From: Blasia pusilla
Taxonomy: Eukaryota > Marchantiophyta > Marchantiopsida > Blasiales
Length of the DNA stretch: 64,000 nucleotides
Reading direction: 5' to 3'
NCBI GenBank assembly: GCA_050084515.1
Contig: CM114271.1
Location: forward strand, 36,952,001 to 37,016,000
This document shows, one piece after another, positions 25,701 to 37,700 of the stretch. How positions within the stretch are numbered: the stretch's first letter is position 1; the number at the start of each line of letters is the position of its first letter. Below the pieces are notes generated by a model. That model ran no database searches and was not told the origin of the DNA. It worked only from the letters and a program-made list of their open reading frames with translations. Made by a program: the position numbers and the translations under genes.

Positions 25701-28700
25701 AGTTATTCACAATAAGTTAAGTGAAGCATCCCCATACTTGCAAAATATTCAGAAATAAAAACTATATAAACTGTGCATGATCAGTACAAGCAGGCTGCCA
25801 AATAGGTTTGAGGCATGAAAATAGAACAATTGATCTACACTGTTTTCAAAAAGCTAGACATCCAGCAGAAGCAAACATGCTTGAACATACCTCCACAAAT
25901 GTTTCTGCCATCTCGTTGGTGAACTCAAGTCCTGAACGTTCCAGCAGATCTGCTAAGTGAACCTGTGACTCAAGGACAGAGTGAGCTTCATCTCTGTTAT
26001 GACCATGACCAGGCATGGCCATAAGATGACTCTTATTGGATGATTCTCCATGTTGTGGATTCCGAGGAGAAGTGGTGCCTGGCTCCAGCTGTCCTTCAGA
26101 GTAATCAAGGTCACCAGAGCGGATATTCATCATAGCCTTCAAGTAGTTGAAGAGTAACTTTGGATATGGAGCCAATTCCTTCAAGATACGCTGGTTTTCA
26201 CTGCTGAAGTATTTGAGCACCACTAATAATGCAGAAACACTGTCACAAACAAAGAGAAGTTCCAGTTATGAGGATGGCCAAGGTATCCCACTAATTGAGA
26301 AGAGAGTCATGCAGCTTAACCGGATTGTAAGGGTGTACAGCAATCATAAGTAGACACTGACTGTACTGATGAAGTAGTGCATGTTGTAGCCTTGTGACCA
26401 TGATCTATGGTAGACATACAGGGGTACTTCCAACAGAGCTTCTGTCTGGCATCAGGACTACAACCAAACTGTCATCATATCCATAAATTGCCCTAGATTT
26501 GCACTTCCACAGAGACTATCTGCAGTCACAACTTACAACTAACTGGCCAGGAGAGACATATCCTCTCTTCCTATTCAGATTGATCAACAATGAAGAATCT
26601 GAAAGAGAAGAACTTTCAACAATGAGAAAGCAAGAACAGCACTATCCAGTTAAACTTGACTGTCTCAGACACAAATACTTCTTTCCCGACAAGAAGAGAA
26701 TTTCATTTCAAAGCTGAGAAATACACTTACGTGCTTAGTTGAATGAGTTCTGGAATATGGGAAAGCACAGTCTCTTGAAAACTGGATAAGTCAGATCCTT
26801 GCAGTCCACCATCAGAAGAAAGCATCCGAGAAAGGAATGTGAACGCATGCTGTGGTCGGTTCACATCCTTCAAGTAACTATCAAGTGCTGCAGGATAATC
26901 ACCTGATTGCGCATGCACAAGGGCGGTCACCTACACCAAGTGCACAATTATTTTTTGAAATGGTTGCACTACTCATCACCAGTAGACAAGGTCAACACTT
27001 GTTAAATCACTACTCTTCACTCTGCCTTCATACTCCAGAGCAAACATGGCCTGCTAGAGCACGTTGTCAATCTTCTACACGGCCTAAAGTGGGAAGATAA
27101 AATTTTACCCCATAAATTGTTCGGTTAGTGAAAATCAGACTCAGGACTTTTATCATCCTACAACAATCCATTTAAGACCTTTTTCTTGCACTTCTTGACA
27201 CCTTAATTTCCCAGAGACGGCATCAATCTTTGTACCCACCTGCCAAAACTCAGCTTTTTGGGCGAGCTGAAGGGTTCTCTGAGCATCCCATTCTGATTTG
27301 GGGACTGCCGTGAGAAGAGCTACCATTAAATCTTCTCTCTGTGCCACAATTGTGCGCCTCCTCTTTTCTGAAGAATGTGTCTTTGCAGAGCTTTCATGCA
27401 CAGAGGAAGTTAAATGCTCAAGAATACGCGACAAGACTGCAGCTGACACCACAGCATATTTTCCAGCGGCAAAGTGTGCCACGAACTCAAGCATGTCTCC
27501 GGTGTCCTTCTGGGACAGCCATTGTTCTCCAGAACTGACCTTTGAGCTTCCGAAATCTTTTTCTGGCATAGAAGAGCTGGGGATGATTCTGACAGTCTGG
27601 AGGATAATTATGATTGCGTTTACAGTATCTTGTGCCAATTTGAGCCCTTTCTGTATGCTCTCTTCAGTTGATAAAGCATACCCTTTGAATTGCAATTCTC
27701 CAAGTTTGCTCAGGGCATCCTGTTCAGATTTTGTCCTGATTAAAGGATAAACCCAGTCTCGCTTACCAACACCAAGAGGACCGTCTTCAGGAAATGCTGC
27801 TCCTAAAACCTGAAGAGTTGCTTGTGTGTCCAATGCTAGAAGATAAAAAATTCTGGAGTAAGATCGCTTCTCAATACTTTCAGGGTCCACAACCTCCTCT
27901 TTGCTGTTTTCCGTTGTACCAAGCAGATAGCCAAGCAGTTCTGTCCTCAGCTTTGGTAACCTTGCTGGAGGTAGAGTGCCATTGCCTGGACCAACAATTT
28001 CCATTTAATTATTTACGGCTTTGTATGTAGAGAACTATTTGCAGTACAACCAGGTATTTGATTGAAGAGTAACTTCATCAAGCTTCATTCAGGACCTAGG
28101 AGACACAGAAATCTACTACCATAAAAAGTCAGCGATCTTCACATTCATGCACATCATTAACTCTTCACAACTTGCGGTTGAGCTAGATCCCTGATTAGAG
28201 AGTAACATCATCCTTTACATAGAGAGAGGGTTCAAAAGAAATATTACAACTCTCACCAAGTGAAAGATGTTATATTTCTTTTCAAAGACTTTGCTTCCCA
28301 ATCTTCAAGTGGTAAAATATTCCCACTAACAGTAAATCAAACAGGTTCACAACGAACACTGCTGTGTTTGCAAGTGATTTCAATTTGTCTATCCTGAGAT
28401 GTGGGGAAAAAAAATATCAAAATAATAGACTTGTACCTGGTGGGAATGATAACCCAGAGAAGCAGTACTTCAAATACACCAGTAGCTTCAATCTGCATCC
28501 AGGTAGATTAAGGACGATCTTGTCAGGAATGTTGAGGATAATGCTGTGACATTTTATTGACTAAATCTCAAAAAATCTAATTCCCGTTCCTGTGAAGTCA
28601 GGAACTCTAGATTTTTCACTTGAAACAACACAAAAGCTAACCTCCAGTTGAAGAAAATGAAAATACCCAAAGCTTTTTGCTTGTGACGGATCATCTGAAG

Positions 28701-31700
28701 CTTGAGCTACCGCAAGAAGTTCTTCCAAAGGTGATTTGAAATCATCAAGACCCTTGTTGAATAAATATATCAGTGCACTGTATAATCCATGATCTCTACA
28801 AACCCGTACGACCTGCCGTGCCCACAGCAAAAAGAGCAAGTTGTGAAACACTTGCATAGCTCTTCGTGTGTGCATTTATTATCCATGAAGTCACTCAGTC
28901 CAAATGAAGGTGAACTATTTATTTGCACACTGTCCGGGGGACTGGAATTGGCATAAGAGTCTCATTTAAAATAGACCTTGAAGGCCAGACTCCGGAGATG
29001 GTTACTTTAGAACAACTCAATTTTATGATATCCCTGTTTGTTGTAGTTATCATGCTGAACTAATCAATTTGCATCACTGAATCATTGGGAGATGCACCTG
29101 ATTGAAATCTAGAGATGCTATATCCATGTGTAGGACACACTGTTCCACCCTATTAAGCCATCCTCGACTGCTGTAGTGCTCCACAAGAGCTTGCATAACC
29201 TGTAAGTCAGACACCAAATTGATGGATATCTCGGTAGATTGAGCATCACTATCAGGTAGCAAAACACATAATGGGTAAAAATAGAGGCAGCTCATACATA
29301 TTAAAAGTAAAGAGTCACATAACTGCAGACAAAAGTTGCTAACCTCCGGTGCCAGTCCACCCAACATATCCTTCAATATGTATGGCTCCAGTAGCTCCAA
29401 GAATGTACCTGCATAATGAATCATTTTAGAAAGTGGTATTTCACTGACCTATTATAATCAGGCTATGGGAAGAAACTATTACAGAAAAGTATTGGCTTAA
29501 AGTGGAGAGTGGCTAGTACATGGAAATGCTAATCTCTCATAATAATGCAGTTTTTCAGAGGAAATTCTACTTGCAAACTAAAATGTGTTACTGGACATGC
29601 AAACCGATTGTAATGATTAACAGCTTTCCAACAAATCTAAGAGATTAAATTTTCAAAATATGAGAATTAAAGGAGATAGTGGTAGGGTCCTTACCACGTT
29701 GGCCCACAGCCTCAAACTTGCTGAAAACATTCTCAAACAGAACCTCTGTTTTGCGTATATGAACACAAAACTCTATGGCCACCCCTCCAACTCTGGCATA
29801 TTGTTCTTTAGCTTCCAACACCATCTCTTGCACATAATCTTTTACACCATTAGTGTCCACTGCTATAGCCAGCTTTGACTCATCTTCAGTGTTTGTAACA
29901 GTTTCAGACCCAACACTGATGGTTGAAGACGCAGACGAACCGAGTGCCAGAGAAAGGTACGCAAAGGCTTCATCAATGTAAGCAGAAAGCAAGGCCAACA
30001 GAGTTGGCATAATAGCTTCTCGCATAGCTTCAAGACCTCTTGGAAGACCTGTCACACCTTGCGAGCGTCCATCATAAATTTCCATGGCAATATGAAATGC
30101 ACCCATCCAATCGCCAGCATTTTGCAAGGCCTTAATTCTATCCCTCCATGGCAGGAGGCGAGCTCTCCAGAGTCTAGCAGGTCCAAGGAGGTATACCGCA
30201 GCTCCCCTCACTGCTAAAGCATTGTGAAACGCCTTTTCTGGATTCCCATACAGGTTCAAGAAGTGAGTGTGGTATATTACTGCCCCAATGCCTCCATGTT
30301 CACTGCCCAAAGCTGCTCGTTCTATCTCAATCCCTTCATTTGTAAACAAGTATAGCTCATCCTTTGATGTAGCAACGACCATCATCTGTCAATCGGCAAG
30401 CCAATCACAACTTATATCAATCTCATTCCCTTGGAAATTTCAAACACCGTGCAAGTTAACATGCAGATAACCCTATACTTTGAACTCTGATTCAAACAAA
30501 CAACCTGATGTCAGATTTCCAATCCAAAATGCATGTGTTATAGTGTTTAACCTACTTGCTCTTCCAACCATGCAACACCAACAGCTGGATTATCCATGGT
30601 CCATTGAGCAACTACTTTAAGTTCAGTCTTCAGGAGCTGCAGGACAAGTACTTTCTTGTCCCAGGCCATAGCAAGTAAGGGTGAATTTTCCCCTCCTTTG
30701 CTATTATTTTTCAATGCCCCTTCGACAGTTCCATCCTCCCGACTTTGAGCGTTTTCAGTAGGACGTCCCTCTGTTTCTTTCTGAGATGTATTTTGTCCAG
30801 ACTCAACAGAAGATACATTTGCTGATGCCGCAGGAGACACACTATTAGTGGGAGCCCCACATTTAGATTTTGTGCGTCTCCAGGCTGTATAGGGTATAGC
30901 ACCATCACGGATCCCTTCTGGTCGAGTTAGCTTAGCACATACTCCAATTGGGGGCGTACCTGTTTGCAAACGTACCTGTACGGAACAAGACATGATGCTA
31001 AATATTTTTGTCTAACACCATTCATTCAAAATTTCCCAATTCATGCAGCAATTTTGTGAAGTTGACACTAGAGAAAGCATGCAGCTAATCAAGAGGGCAA
31101 AACCATTTTGTCTAAAACACTATTTAAGTGAGAACTGTTCAACAAAGATTTCTTTGAACCATCAGGTAAGATGTACACAACCTCAGATATTGAGGAGTGT
31201 GATAAGTTAGAGGAAACTTGTCTGGAGACTACAGTGGTGCCTCAAGTGACATCAAGCAGCAATTGTAAACAGAAAGTAGCTTCATTCCTGGTTGAAGGTG
31301 GATTTCGCAAAATTTGAAGCACTGCATTGACCTTCAGGTTTCTTAGATGAGAAGCATCCATCGAGGTCTACCTGGACCACTGACATGATATTCTTTACAT
31401 TATTGATGAACAGAAGAGATATTTCACTGACCACAAGGGCTGCTTGTTGAGTGACGAACACAACCAATCCACCTCCACTTTCTTCAGTCGATGAAGCACC
31501 ATCATATAGAAATTTGCGTCCAACATCACTGGTTCCAGCTCCACCAACCACACTTATTACACTTCCAAGGTTTATCGGGGATGAAGACAACCCATGTGGA
31601 GCTACATTTGACCCCCCGGTATTCTGCAAGCCTTCATCAGGTAAAAGTGGAGAGATTGAGAGTACCATTCCAGTTCGTTGCCCATCCATAAGACACTGTC

Positions 31701-34700
31701 AAAATCACCATGTAAAACCAAAACCAATTCACAAATTAGTCACATTCAAAGTAGTCTACAAAATAGATACACATAGATATATCCAGGAAGAAACCCTTCA
31801 ATGAGAAGGGCAGCCAGAAACAATCAGAAGTATCTCCTTGTACAAAGTCAGAGCTAGCATCAGCTAGACCATCCATGATTTCAGCTTGTACACAATCAGC
31901 AAATCAGTCCCTATCTCTATTGCCAAATCAGAGCCCTACCATGATGTGACTCTTCTTACTATCTAAGAGATACTAAGAAGGATTCTACTCAGCCACACCT
32001 TGCACTCACACTACAGGTCCTCACATGTCACCAGCTCAGAGATCAGACATGGCTCACCATTGAGCACAAACAATCTCCATCAGCATACTAGACAAAACAA
32101 CCTGCCTTCCAGTGAGGCTCTAGCAAGCACAGCAATTAGTCTCAATCTCCTCTTCCTACTCTCTGATCACTCTGCAGCAGGACCAAGAGCCTCAGGAGTC
32201 CTCACCAAAACTGTGCATGTTGTAGAATTGGCTTCTGCTCTCTAAACAGAGACATTATATACATCAGGGTGAGCACTTCTGGCCCTTAGATCTTCTTGAA
32301 CAGATCCATACCCTAAATAACAGATGGTGGCTAACCCTAACTCGAGAATTGCCCTAATTCAAGGTTACCCTAAAAAGATAGAGGAACACTAAGTTATCTC
32401 TAGCTAACTAAAATAGTATCCGACTAAGTTAGTATCTGACTAACTACTTTTAGAGCATGACTAAACTAGATATTAACAAATTTCAACACTCCCTCTTAAT
32501 GAGAGTTTAGAGTAATGCCCATCATACATATACACTTTCTATGTTTGTCCTGTGACAGAGGTTTGGTCAGGACATCAAAGCTGCCATATTCTCTGTTGGA
32601 CAGTAAACCAAGGAGATTTCTCTTCCTATCATTTCTCTTACAAAGTGATGTTTGATGTCAATGTGTTTTGTTCTAGGATGATGAACAGGATTTTTGCTTA
32701 ATGCAATACTTCCTTTGTTGTCAACCTGTAGGGATGTAGGAGTCATCTGTTCATATCCAAGATCATTCAATAAGCTCCTTAACCAGATCACCTCCTGAGC
32801 AGCAAGAGAAAGCGCCATGTACTCTGCCTCAGTTGTAGAGAGTGCAACCGTTCTTTGTTTCTTACTGCACCAGCTGATCACCCCTCCACTTAACAAGAAG
32901 ACATATCCACTTGTTCATCTTCTTTCATCAGTATCATCTCCCCAACTTGCATCTGAGAACCCTTCCAAGATTGGTCCATTTTCTTGATGCCTGTATTCCA
33001 AGTATGTTCTTGTTGTGCCACGCAAATATCTGAGTACTCTCTTCAGACATTTCCAATATTCTATTGTAGGTTTGCTGGTGTACCTGGCTAAGACACCAAC
33101 TGGGTAAGCTAAGTCTGCTCTGGTACAGACCATAGCAAACATCAATGACCCTACAGCACTTTGATATAGTGCTTGCAAATTGTCAACCTTTTCAGTTGAA
33201 ATTCCCATATCTCTGCTGAGTTTGCAGCCAGGATCTAGGGGTGTTGATACAGGCTTACAATCTTGCATGTTGTACCTGATCAAGATACTCTCTATATACT
33301 TTTCTTGACTCAATCGAATCCAGCTCTCTTCCGATATCTCTCAATCTGAATCCCCAATAGCCACTTTGCTGGACCCAGATCAACCATCTCAAAGTTGCAA
33401 CAGAGGTCTTTCTTCACTCTCTTTACAGTGTCTAAGCTCCCTCCTAGCATCAGAAGATCATCAACATACAATGCTATGTACATAGTGGAGTCTAAGGAGT
33501 ACACTCCTTGATCTGCATTGCTACGTTGGAATCCTTTCCTGATCAGGTAAGCATCCATCTTCTCATACCAGCATCTAGGTGCTTGCTTTAGGCCATAAAG
33601 GGCTTTCTTCAAGAGACACACCTTGCCTGGATGAGTATATCCATCTGGTACCTCCATGTAGATCTCCTCTTTGAGTTCTCCATTTAAGAATGCAGTCTTC
33701 ACATCCATCTGTTCCACCTCCCAATTTTGTTGAGCTGCTAATGCCAAGAGAACTCTAATGGATCCATACCTTGCAACAGGAGCAAAGGTCTCCTGATAGT
33801 CTAAACCAGCCTCCTGATTGAAGCCTTTTGCAACCAGACGTGCCTTGTACTTCAAGATCTCATTCTTTGGTCCCCTTTTTATTCTGAAGACCCATTTGCA
33901 ACCAATGGTCTTTCTACCAGGTGGCAAATCTACAAACTCCCATGTCTCATTTTTCTCTAATGAGACCTTTTCTTCTGCCACAGCCTGCTCCCACTGTTTG
34001 AATCATTCCTGCTCATAGCCTCACTCAAAGAGTTGGGCTCTACAACTCCTTCTTCAATAGAATGAGCTTCGTTTATCCCCAACCTTTCTACAGGTTTGGA
34101 AATTCTTCCAGATCTCCTTTGCTCTGAGATCTCCTTGATCACTCCCTCTGTGGACTCATGTGGCTCTATAACTTGCTTGGCTGCACTTCTCCTTTGGTAC
34201 ACCTTCATAGGCTGATCATTTTCAACATGATCTTCCTCTCTTACACCTTGGGTGCAAGTATCTAATCCTCCACTACATTCTGCAAGTGTATCCTTTGATA
34301 CTTCCTCCTTATCAGCATCTTGATGTGAGTTTGACACTACAGGGATGTTTACAGGAGTGACAACAGAAGTGATAACTGGCACCACTCTGGTGACCATTGA
34401 CTCTTTGTGCTCAGAGTCTTTCCAAAACTCTTCTCATCAAAAGTCACATCATTGCTTCGAATGGCCTTGCAGTTTCTAGGATTATACAACATGTATCCTT
34501 TCAGCCCTTCTTCATACCCAACAAATATGTACTTGTCAGCCTTTGCATCTAGTTTCCTCCTTTGTGTATCAGGGTGGTGGGCATAGCCAACACAACCAAA
34601 CACTTTCAATCTAGAAATGTCAGGTTTCTTACCAGACCAGCACTCTTCTGGAGTTACATTCTTCAAGGCCGCTGTGGGACTGATGTTCCTCAGATAATTC

Positions 34701-37700
34701 GCTGTCATGATAGCTGCTCCCAGAATTCTTGACCAAGCTTGGCATGTTGCAACATGCTCAAGGCTTTCTCTTGCAAGGTTCTATTCAGCCTTTCAGCTAC
34801 TCCATTTTGGTGGGGGCTGTCACGTGCCGTAACATCTTTTAATATCCCCTTGGCTGAGAGATATGCTTGAAAGTCTTTACTTGCATATTCTCCTCCTCCA
34901 TCAGACCTAAGTCTCTTCACTCTTCGTTCAACTTGCCTCTCTGTCATGTTGACAAAGATAACAAATTTCTCTAGAACTTGAGCCTTGCTGCTTATCAGGT
35001 ACACAAAGCTCTTTCTACTCTTCGTCCACAAATGACACAAAATAGCGTGCTCCTCCTAGTGACTTTACAGGCATTGGTCCACACACATCAGAGTGAATCA
35101 GGTCCAATAATCTTTCAGACCTGTTAAGTGACCTTCTGGGAGCGGGTGACTTGTGAGCTTTCCTTGCACACAAGCCTCACAGAACTCAAGCTTCTGTGAC
35201 TTCTCAATCTCCACACCACATGACATTCCTTGCAGATCTCGAATGCTGTGTTCCGATAGGTGCCCCAATCTGCAATGCCACAGATTCAGCAAGCTCCTAT
35301 TCTCAGTGAGATTTACCTGCTCCTCTGGATCACATTCCAGCAGTTTGAACAAATTTCCTTGTACCACTCCTCGGCACAAGACTTTCCCATTTCTTTCAAG
35401 TGTGCAAGTCTGGTTTGAGTTCCAGAAGTGCACATCAATTCCTGCCTCCAATAATTTCTTAACTGACAACAGATTTTTATGTAATCTGCAACATATAACA
35501 CTCCATGCAGCTGCCATTTCATCAATTTGCTTTCATCAGCACTGAAGAAAATAGAAACTGAGCCAACCCCTCCCACAGGACTTAACAATCCAGAAGCACT
35601 TCTCACGTGATGATTACTTGCTGGTTTTAGGTCTGAGAACAACTCCTCTTGATAACAGACATGTGATGTTGCACCGAGTCCACCCACCATCCACTGCTCC
35701 TCTTGAGATCTTTTCTCACACGAGGCCATCATGAAAGAACAGCAACTTTCATCAGATGTGTATTCAGTAGTCATCACTCCAGCAACCTTTGCCTTATCCT
35801 TCTCCCTGTAGGAGGTACTTTGCTTCTCCATCAACTTCTCTTGATTCTTGACTGCAGATCCACTCCTTTTAACTTTCTCCCCTTTTCAACTTCTTTGGAC
35901 AATTGCGAGCAAGATGTCCCTTCTCTGCACAAATGTAACAAGTTCTGGTCTCTTTCCACTTCCTATCCCTGTTGAGCATGACTGTTTCTTCCACAATCAC
36001 CTCTCGCTTCTGATCATATCTCAGGAGCTTGTTGGTCACAGATTCCCATGTAAGCAAATCTGCCTCCCAGGTTTTCAAAGATTGTAACCATTGTATCAAA
36101 TCGAGGAGGTAAGGAGGATAGCAACAGGGTTACCTTCCATATAGGAATCAGTTCCTGTCCAACTGCTTTCACTTGTGCAAAAGTTGACTCCATTTTGGCA
36201 ATGTGAGCTGCAACTCTATCTGTGTCAGCCATCCTTGTCGAGCTCAATGTCTTCCATCTTTGCATAGCTAGAGTCAAAGCTGACTCCTTGTTCAAACTCT
36301 TCAGCTTGGACCAGATCTCCCAAGCATTGCTTATACCATCCACCAACTCCCTCATAGAGGAGTTCAGGGTCTGTTTGAGTAAGATAGCTGCCAACTGATT
36401 TTGCTGTCTCCAAGCGAAGTTTACCACAAGCTCTTCTAGATTGTGAGGTTTCATCTCAACATACACCCACAACCCTTTCAGCATTAGAATGTCCATCATG
36501 GTTCTGGACCATTCTCTATAGTTCCCACCATCTAACTTCTCTACACTGCTGAAATCACTAAGGAGAAAGGTTTGGGTGGGCCCATAACCTGAGAAAATGA
36601 TTGACCAGCAGAAGTATCTCCTTGTACAAAGTCAGAGCTAGCATCAGCTAGACCATCCATGATTTCAGCTTGTACACAATCAGCAAATCAGTCCCTATCT
36701 CTATTGCCAAATCAGAGCCCTACCATGATGTGACTCTTCTTACTATCTAAGAGATACTAAGAAGGATTCTACTCAGCCACACCTTGCACTCACACTACAG
36801 GTCCTCACATGTCACCAGCTCAGAGATCAGACATGGCTCACCATTGAGCACAAACAATCTCCATCAGCATACTAGACAAAACAACCTGCCTTCCAGTGAG
36901 GCTCTAGCAAGCACAGCAATTAGTCTCAATCTCCTCTTCCTACTCTCTGATCACTCTGCAGCAGGACCAAGAGCCTCAGGAGTCCTCACCAAAACTGTGC
37001 ATGTTGTAGAATTGGCTTCTGCTCTCTAAACAGAGACATTATATACATCAGGGTGAGCACTTCTGGCCCTTAGATCTTCTTGAACAGATCCATACCCTAA
37101 ATAACAGATGGTGGCTAACCCTAACTCGAGAATTGCCCTAATTCAAGGTTACCCTAAAAAGATAGAGGAACACTAAGTTATCTCTAGCTAACTAAAATAG
37201 TATCCGACTAAGTTAGTATCTGACTAACTACTTTTAGAGCATGACTAAACTAGATATTAACAAATTTCAACAGATATCCAGGAAGAAACCCTTCAATGAG
37301 AAGGGCAGCCAGAAACAATCATGGATGCCTAGACATTCAGCCTTCTTCTCTGATCAGAGACTGCGTCCAGTAGTAGAATGTGAGTAACAGATCATGTGCA
37401 TTCTGTTGTGAGCTCATCTTTGCATCATTTCCAATGTCCGGCACTACAGCTGATGGAACCAGTAGAGGTGCAGAGGCAGAGGCTCCTTGCACATCATATG
37501 CATATCATAAAAGAACTTAGAAGCTCAATTATAACAATCCGTATCAATAATGACATCTTCACAGTTTCATGACTAGAATAATACCTTTACTCTAGAATTA
37601 TATGGATTTTAGTGGTACATTGTATGGAGGAAAAACAACTTTCGAAACTTTTTCTCCTGATTGTACTCGGCTAAACCGAAAGGAAACTTCCCAAAGGCAG

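Larger units (their letters stand above)
31825..37272 (-). mobile_element. Ty1/copia LTR retrotransposon in VPS8 intron 2
   Basis: The 5448 bp element is in the same orientation as VPS8. Two 664 bp direct repeats bound it. On the minus strand each LTR starts TGTTGAAATTTGTTAATA, a normal copia start, and ends ...GATACTTCTG, lacking the usual terminal CA. Between them the order gag, protease, integrase, RT, RNase H marks it as copia (Pseudoviridae type). A polypurine tract precedes the 3' LTR. The coding region is broken by about ten frameshifts or stops, so the copy is not autonomous. The flanks carry a 48 bp direct repeat. Removing the element and one flank copy restores a plain intron between VPS8 exons 2 and 3. 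Confidence 0.92.

Noticed and set aside
31999-37029. Identical 81-codon plus frames at 32000-32245 and 36784-37029 as duplicated genes
   Set aside because: They are the same segment of the two LTRs on the strand opposite to the element.
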